DNA from: Hyparrhenia diplandra
Taxonomy: Eukaryota > Streptophyta > Magnoliopsida > Poales > Poaceae
Assembly (NCBI GenBank): GCA_015847255.1
Contig: JADLZK010009020.1
Span: forward strand, 124,001 to 188,000
Direction of reading: 5' to 3'
Length of the DNA: 64,000 nt
Both the position numbers and the translations under genes were made by a program. Shown here piece after piece: positions 59,211 through 64,000 of this stretch. The stretch's first letter is position 1; each line of letters opens with the position of its first letter. Below the pieces are notes generated by a model. That model was not told the origin of the DNA and did not search any database. It was given only the letters and a program-made list of their open reading frames with translations.

Positions 59211-59747
59211 TGACACAGTCAGTGCCACCGCCGCCGACCCAGCGTAACACGCGAGGTAAGGTCTTCACCCAAACCACCGCCACCAGCGCCCGGCCGCTGC
59301 GCCCGGCCAACATTGAAGGCCGTCACACCGACCGCCGATCCAAAGCCGGCCCCGAGGGCCCGGGATCACCCCTGCCGCCGATCGGGGACCAGGAACGCCG
59401 CCATCAATGGTTGGACTCCCACCATGGACCAAATCCGGCCGGACCCGCCGTTGGCCGCCTCAGCTCGCCATGGAAGGAGGATGAAAGGAGGAGGGGAGAG
59501 GGGATGGAGGCGCAAAGAACATGCGAACGGGCTCCTTTTTGGGGCGCTACCGCTGGCCGCCGTCGCCGCGGGAAGGGCGCCGACGACAGCCCGAGAGATG
59601 ATGGAGGTGGGGAAGGGGTACTTGGCAGTGGGTGGCGGCGCCGCCCGTGTCGCCCTCCGAGAGAGCGGCGTGGGGGCCGGGGCTACGCGATTGGATCTGA
59701 TCTGATCAGATTTTTTTATATAGAGAGAGCACTTGGATGTGAATACT

Positions 59748-60247
59748 ATACTGCTCCCTCTGTCCTGGATTATAAGTTATCAAACCATCCAAAACATATT
59801 ATAATTTATTCCTCCAAAATCACATGTCTAGCTGCCGTTAATGTCGATAACCAAGTTTAAAATATGGTAATCACAAAGTCTCTTTATAGTTAACAGAGGG
59901 TTACGCACGTCATTTGCATTACCCCATAATTTGTCCTAAGCCTTCTAAAATGTGTTGCTATGGTACTACAGATACTCTATCCGTCGTAAAATAATAATAA
60001 GTGATGTTTTTGGTTTGTCCTAAGTCAAACCATTTTCATGTTTGATCAAAGTTATACAAAAAAATACTAATGTTTATGTTGCCAATTAAATACTATTACA
60101 TTTGTAACGAAATATATTTTTATATTGTAAGTAGCTATTTGGTATTATAATATTAATTTTCTTTCCTACTAATTTGGTCAAACATGAAATTGTTTGATTT
60201 CGGACAAATCTAATTAAAATATTATTTATTTTGGGATAGAAGGAGTA
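59748..60247. mobile_element. MITE-like element(s), second copy
   Basis: Begins CTGCTCCCTCTGTCCTGG and ends GATAGAAGGAGTA; counterpart of 10644-11140 at the same place in the duplicated segment. Confidence 0.6.
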
Positions 60248-60934
60248 CCTATGAGCAGTTCGTTTTATTTTGGGATATTCAAGTTTTAGATATAAAAATC
60301 TTGTTTTTAGACCTAATTGATGAATGTGTGATCTATATAATATAGTAAATCTTATTCTTTTGTGTTTTTTTTTTTCTGAGATTACACACGTTCACACACA
60401 CTCACACCTATAATAAACATAAGCATGCGAACCCTATCCCTATGACTATGAGTACCTTTGAAGACTGATATGATATAATTTGATTGGTCATATACCTGGC
60501 CCTTTCTTTGATTTTCTTTTTTGGTTGCGTGTAAGAGTTTCCAAATCACAGCCACATGCAGCTTGTTTGCAACGTCCTATAATATGTAAGTTCCTTTTTG
60601 GCATGTAATTAAGTTCTCGTTCCATGTTCATGCAGTGACAGCTACATGTAGCTTGTTTGCAACGTCCAATAATATGTAACAACAATGTATGTAGCTCAAG
60701 GCAACAAACTAAAAGAACATTCTCTCCAAGGTCAGTTTGGTTGTAGTAGTACTGTCCACGGGCAAGCATTTTAATTTCGGCATTTTAATAATCAATCAAC
60801 ATTAGTTTGAAATACTTTATCTGATCTTGTCCACCAAATATCCAATTCTGACAAGAAAGGCGGAAAAAGCAGAGAAACAGGGGGCATTTTACATCAGAAC
60901 TCAGAAGAAAACGGGGAAAAGGAGTTGATGGGGT

Positions 60935-61372
60935 TCCTCATCACTTATTAACCTTTGCATCGTCGCCACCTTCCTCTGCGCGCTCTTGCCGGCGAGATTC
61001 CCAGTCGACGTCGCCGCTGGCATGCTCATCGCGCTGCAGGGGCTATGGTTCTACCAGACGGCGCTCACGCTGTACGGGCCCATGCTCCCGGATGGGTGCG
61101 ACCGCAACGCCAAGGGCGACCAGGTGGATTGCGGCACCCGTGCCGCGGAGGAGCGCACGGAGCAGCCGGCCAACTCCCAACTGTTCGGGACCATGTTCCT
61201 CACCTTCGTCTACGTGCTTGGGTGCTACGCCGTCGCCGCGGCTAGGTACGGGCACCCAGACTTGGTGGCAATGCATGGGGAGTACGTCCCTGCCCTCAAG
61301 ACTCGAGTGTCGTGGCGTCGGTGGCAGCGGCGCCACGCAGAGAGGATTGTGTTGTCTACTAGTGGCGCCTGA
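60935..61372 (+). pseudogene. DUF716 (TMEM45-like) 5'-truncated copy F
   Basis: An open frame from about 60929 reads SSSLINLCIVATFLCALLPA, RFPVDVAAGMLIALQGLWFY, MLPDGCDRNAKGDQVDCG and MFLTFVYVLGCYAVAAARYG to TGA 61370-61372. It lacks internal stops but starts mid-protein: a TGA at 60926-60928 precedes it and no suitable ATG exists before 61021. Compared with copy C it lacks the FTSEFLLFSYHSATHAG region. The tail after HVPALK differs from other copies. It encodes three predicted hydrophobic segments. Probably a pseudogene, although a short product from an internal ATG (GMLIALQG) cannot be excluded. Confidence 0.8.
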
Positions 61373-61402
61373 TGACTGCATATCTGTAGCTGTATACTCT
61401 GT

Positions 61403-61479
61403 TGAGATATAAAAATAACAAATTTCTAACAAATCATTGGGCAGCTTTCTGCCTTGAATTTTTTTATTTTTATATCTCA
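61403..61479. repeat. Short perfect inverted repeat at array border
   Basis: TGAGATATAAAAATAA at 61403-61418 is the exact reverse complement of 61464-61479, enclosing 45 bases. It lies where similarity to the DUF716 module ends. It may be a tiny MITE or a terminator-like foldback. Confidence 0.55.
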
Positions 61480-61821
61480 CAAACGAAGTTGAGTTTGGAC
61501 AAGATATTTTACAGGATTGTGCATCATCATATCATCTACATGTGTGATTTTTTTTTCGTAAATTTAGATGACTTTTTTGTCATGGTTTGCACAGGTTTTC
61601 ACAGCAAGCTAGTTTCCATAGCATACGTTGCCTCTTTTCATATGTGCGGCATCATTACACAATCATAGATATATGCAATGGTAGAGTTAATCTTGTAATT
61701 GTTTTGTCTTCAGTATCACTCTTTATCAACTTACAACATTTTTTGCCCAACTTTCTTCTTCTTAATAGAATGAAGCACTATGTTTTCGAGAAAAATTTAC
61801 AACATTTCATGCATAAAGATA
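61480..61821. other. Intergenic region between array and ABCG gene
   Basis: AT-rich sequence, probably 3' flank of the minus-strand ABCG gene. No gene or repeat was identified. Confidence 0.4.
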
Positions 61822-64000
61822 TTAAAGGCTGGTACATGGGTTTTGTGTGCCACAAATACATTGAGTAGGACATCTAAACATTGCACCCTTAAATACGGGC
61901 TTTAGCTTGTCCACAACCAAAACAATCAATATGAAGAGCAGCCTAGATACTACAATCATTCCACATAGCACTGCAAGGTCCACCCATTTTGAGTGACCCA
62001 TTTCGGTTTCAAATATGGTACGAATCACTTGCTCACCAGTTATAGTTTCATTTCCTACTCCTAGGTTGTTTTGGAGAACCAAACCCAAGAACTCATTCTT
62101 GTAAAATCCCCTGCAGCGCATACTTGTGGAAAGAGACATAGAACATTGGGTACTTCCAAAGTATCTTTGGCAGTTTACTAGGTATTTGGAAAAATCCACA
62201 GTTCAACAACATGACACCTTGTATTCCCGCACCAGTGATGACACCCATTAGAAAATCTGGCACGATAGCAGCTACAATCATCATAAGGCCTTCAACTAGC
62301 ATCGTGCATGAACAAAGGACAAGAGAAAAATACACGAAATGGTCTACTCCACTCTTTAGACCAGACAGATAGTAAGCAATTGCCCCAGGTAGTACAGCAA
62401 TAAGGATAAGATATGGTGTGGCTGAAAGCCAATTGGAGATCACAAATGCTGACACACCATAATGTCCGTTTAGCCTCTCTCTCCAGAATATCTAGGCACC
62501 ATAAATAAAGTTACAAGTTAGAGGAGCACAATTTAGTCTTATTGTGTACGTCTATATAGTAAATTCATCATTTCTTTAACTAATGTAGTGGGACATAAGA
62601 AATTTATAAAAAAAACTGTAATTATTCTATTGTAAATGGTATACCAACTCATTGTGATATAAATTGTTTTTGCCATTGCATTTTTTTGTTACACATAGAT
62701 ATGTTTGACCGTTTATTATTAAAAGGTTAAAATTGCCAGATAGAAATAATAAGACAAGAATAACATTTTAGTGAACTCTACTCCATTTGTTCTAAATTAT
62801 AAGACATTTTAGCTTTTGGAAATTTGTAGCTTTTAGATATATGTTATGTGCACAGTAAAAATTATGATTCTAGAAATGCCAAAATATTGGAGGAAGTAGT
62901 TGATAAGGTTATTTTACTAGATTTCCTAGTAACACATCATGGTTTCATTATAATAAGTGTCTTCCCATTAAGTTTTCCCAAAGTAGTACCATATGTATAT
63001 AAAAAGGGTCGTACCTTCATTTCCTCTACAAAGGATGGGAATCCTCCAATTGCCATCAAGGTTAGAAGGCCACCAGTGAACATTAACATTGATGATCTAG
63101 ACTGAAACAATATGATCAATAACATTAACTACTTTTACAGCTAGCCTACTACATATATCATAGATTACTATAATGTTCACGAGATCTAATCAACTTACAC
63201 GAATAGAATCATATCCATAGCCAAATTTTTGATATATGGTACCAAGGCATAGACTTATGGAAATATATATGCCAAGTCTCAACCAATAGTATCCGACATC
63301 TCGTACATGTTTACAAAGGATCTTTTGGTAAGTACAGACACCTTGGTCGGAAAACTGGCTTGGTTTCTTCTAATCATCAATCCACCCTAGTTTATCAAGT
63401 CAAGCAATATCTTATGTCACCTCCATGCAAGCTTTTAAACAATAGTCAGAAGTTGTGAGTATACTAACCATTTCATTTATGTCGTGCATTTCCTTTTCGG
63501 CATTTTCTGATATATTGGAGGATTTATAGGCATTAATCAAAATTGTTGTTGCTTCATCTGCTGCAGATGGCTTGAATACTGTTCTTTCTTCATTTTCCTG
63601 TAAGTTATTACTATGTAAAAAAGGATGTTTTCATGAAATGAATTGACCTCTCTATAATCTACCCGACAACAAGAACCAACATTGACAAGTATTTGAATCT
63701 AATATAGTTGTCTTCCCCTGTTTGCTTTCATTAACTATTGTGGAATATAAGGGCTTGATCAGATAAATCTTATATACCGGTTCAAAATCTCTGTTGATTG
63801 TCCTCAAGAAATGATCCGAGGGATTTCTCATTGGTGGGCAAGGGTAGCCATTTGATGTGAAGAACTGCCAATATGGTGTATTTGTAAATGAAAGTTGTTA
63901 GCAAACTAAGTGAATAAATATTTGCCTCCTTGTTGGAAACTAAATTAGAGAAAGATGACAATAATTACCTCAGCGGCATCGATGGCCGGGCCAAAGTAGA
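61822..64000 (-). CDS. ABCG half-transporter, 3' exons (partial; frameshift in last exon)
   Basis: The C-terminal half of a plant ABCG (WBC-type) ATP-driven exporter, continuing beyond 64000. Minus-strand exons, all with GT-AG borders in phase 0: 64000-63969 (YFGPAIDAAE), 63864-63778 (FFTSNGYPCPPMRNPSDHFL), 63597-63469 (ENEERTVFKPSAADEAT), 63369-63199 (VGYYWLRLGIYISISLCLG), 63101-63015 (SRSSMLMFTGGLLTLMAIGG) and 62491-61822 (IFWRERLNGHYGVSAF). The GFPCPP-like motif, the RERLNGHYGV block and six membrane helices of the ABC-2 domain are typical; the ATPase domain is outside the window. In the last exon a run of four Gs (about 62109-62112), where three are expected, shifts the frame after YALQG. 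The true continuation FYKNEFLGLVLQNNLGV lies in the next frame, ending at 61822. So it is a possible pseudogene or a sequence error. Confidence 0.85.
62779..62898. mobile_element. Stowaway-like MITE in ABCG intron
   Basis: CTCCATTTGTTCTAAATTAT at the left and GAGGAAGTA at the right form degenerate inverted ends around an AT-rich core (inner arms ACATTTTAGCTTTTGG / GAAATGCCAAAATATT). It lies in the intron between 63014 and 62492. Confidence 0.55.

Larger units (their letters stand above)
44612..59706 (-). mobile_element. Poly(A)-tailed retroposon split by a Ty3/gypsy element
   Basis: A 15-bp direct repeat AGATTTTTTTATATA flanks the whole insert (44597-44611 and 59706-59720), and removing it joins sequence collinear with the other duplicate. 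Excluding the Ty3/gypsy element, about 1.0 kb remains (44612-45138 and 59211-59706). Read on the minus strand it has a GC-rich 5' end and an AT-rich 3' end ending CCATTATCTAAAAAAA. A long target duplication and A tail point to LINE-type target-primed insertion. No RT or endonuclease is encoded, so it is a truncated LINE or a non-autonomous retroposon. Confidence 0.75.
59727..61396 (+). repeat. Segmental duplication copy 2 (partner 10615-12290)
   Basis: Collinear with 10615-12290 including the MITE-like block (59748-60247), the AT-rich spacer 60250-60930 and DUF716-F. Homology to the array ends at about 61396, the array's right border. Confidence 0.85.

Noticed and set aside
1..61396. A new two-component immune system made of DUF716 plus NLR
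   Set aside because: All pairs derive from segmental duplication of one module and every copy is broken, so repeated adjacency is not independent evidence of joint function.
1..64000. tRNA genes, rRNA, CRISPR arrays, bacterial operons
   Set aside because: None could be supported by eye. tRNA-like short matches are retroelement primer binding sites, and the context is a plant nuclear genome.

Overview
The window looks like nuclear DNA of a grass, most probably Oryza (rice or a close relative). It has two-exon CC-NB-ARC-LRR genes with plant GT-AG introns, GC-rich monocot coding sequence, Stowaway- and Tourist-like MITEs, a Helitron and a Tat-lineage Ty3/gypsy element. No bacterial or organellar genes, tRNA, rRNA or CRISPR arrays were seen.

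From about 1 to 61.4 kb the window is a decayed tandem array. The repeating module is a DUF716 (TMEM45-like) membrane-protein gene on the plus strand, a spacer of about 1-1.5 kb, and a convergent CC-NB-ARC-LRR immune-receptor gene (NLR) on the minus strand. Five NLR copies are visible (starts at 6895, 20791, 28623, 34806 and 43510). All share one phase-2 intron between the RNBS-A and kinase-2 motifs, and every copy has at least one frame-breaking lesion. NLR1, NLR2 and NLR5 keep an uninterrupted CC-NB-ARC reading (610, 601 and 577 codons when spliced) that ends at or just before the LRR. NLR3 and NLR4 are heavily broken. All DUF716 copies are 5'-truncated, frameshifted or stop-containing.

The array was reshaped by insertions and rearrangements. 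These are a 2.15-kb small LTR element (708-2861, target duplication CACCT); a 2.99-kb gag-only LTR element (7603-10589, target duplication ACTTT); a 3.7-kb Helitron (12913-16596); a 2.5-kb inverted module segment (about 21727-24202) whose 785-bp end recurs inverted at 36664-37448; several MITEs; and a nested pair at 44612-59706. In that pair a roughly 1-kb poly(A)-tailed retroposon with a 15-bp target duplication is split by a 14.07-kb Ty3/gypsy element (45139-59210). The Ty3/gypsy element carries broken gag-pol on the minus strand and a separate intron-containing antisense gene, with its own TATA box, on the plus strand. The segment containing NLR1 and the next DUF716 copy is a direct duplicate of the segment containing NLR5 and the last DUF716 copy.

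Module homology stops near 61.4 kb. From 61.8 kb to the window end lie the 3' exons of a minus-strand ABCG half-transporter, with one apparent frameshift in its last exon.

Functionally, NLRs are intracellular pathogen sensors, DUF716 proteins are multi-pass membrane proteins of unclear role, and ABCG proteins export lipids or other compounds. I see no evidence that these three act together: the repeated NLR/DUF716 pairing is explained by segmental duplication.
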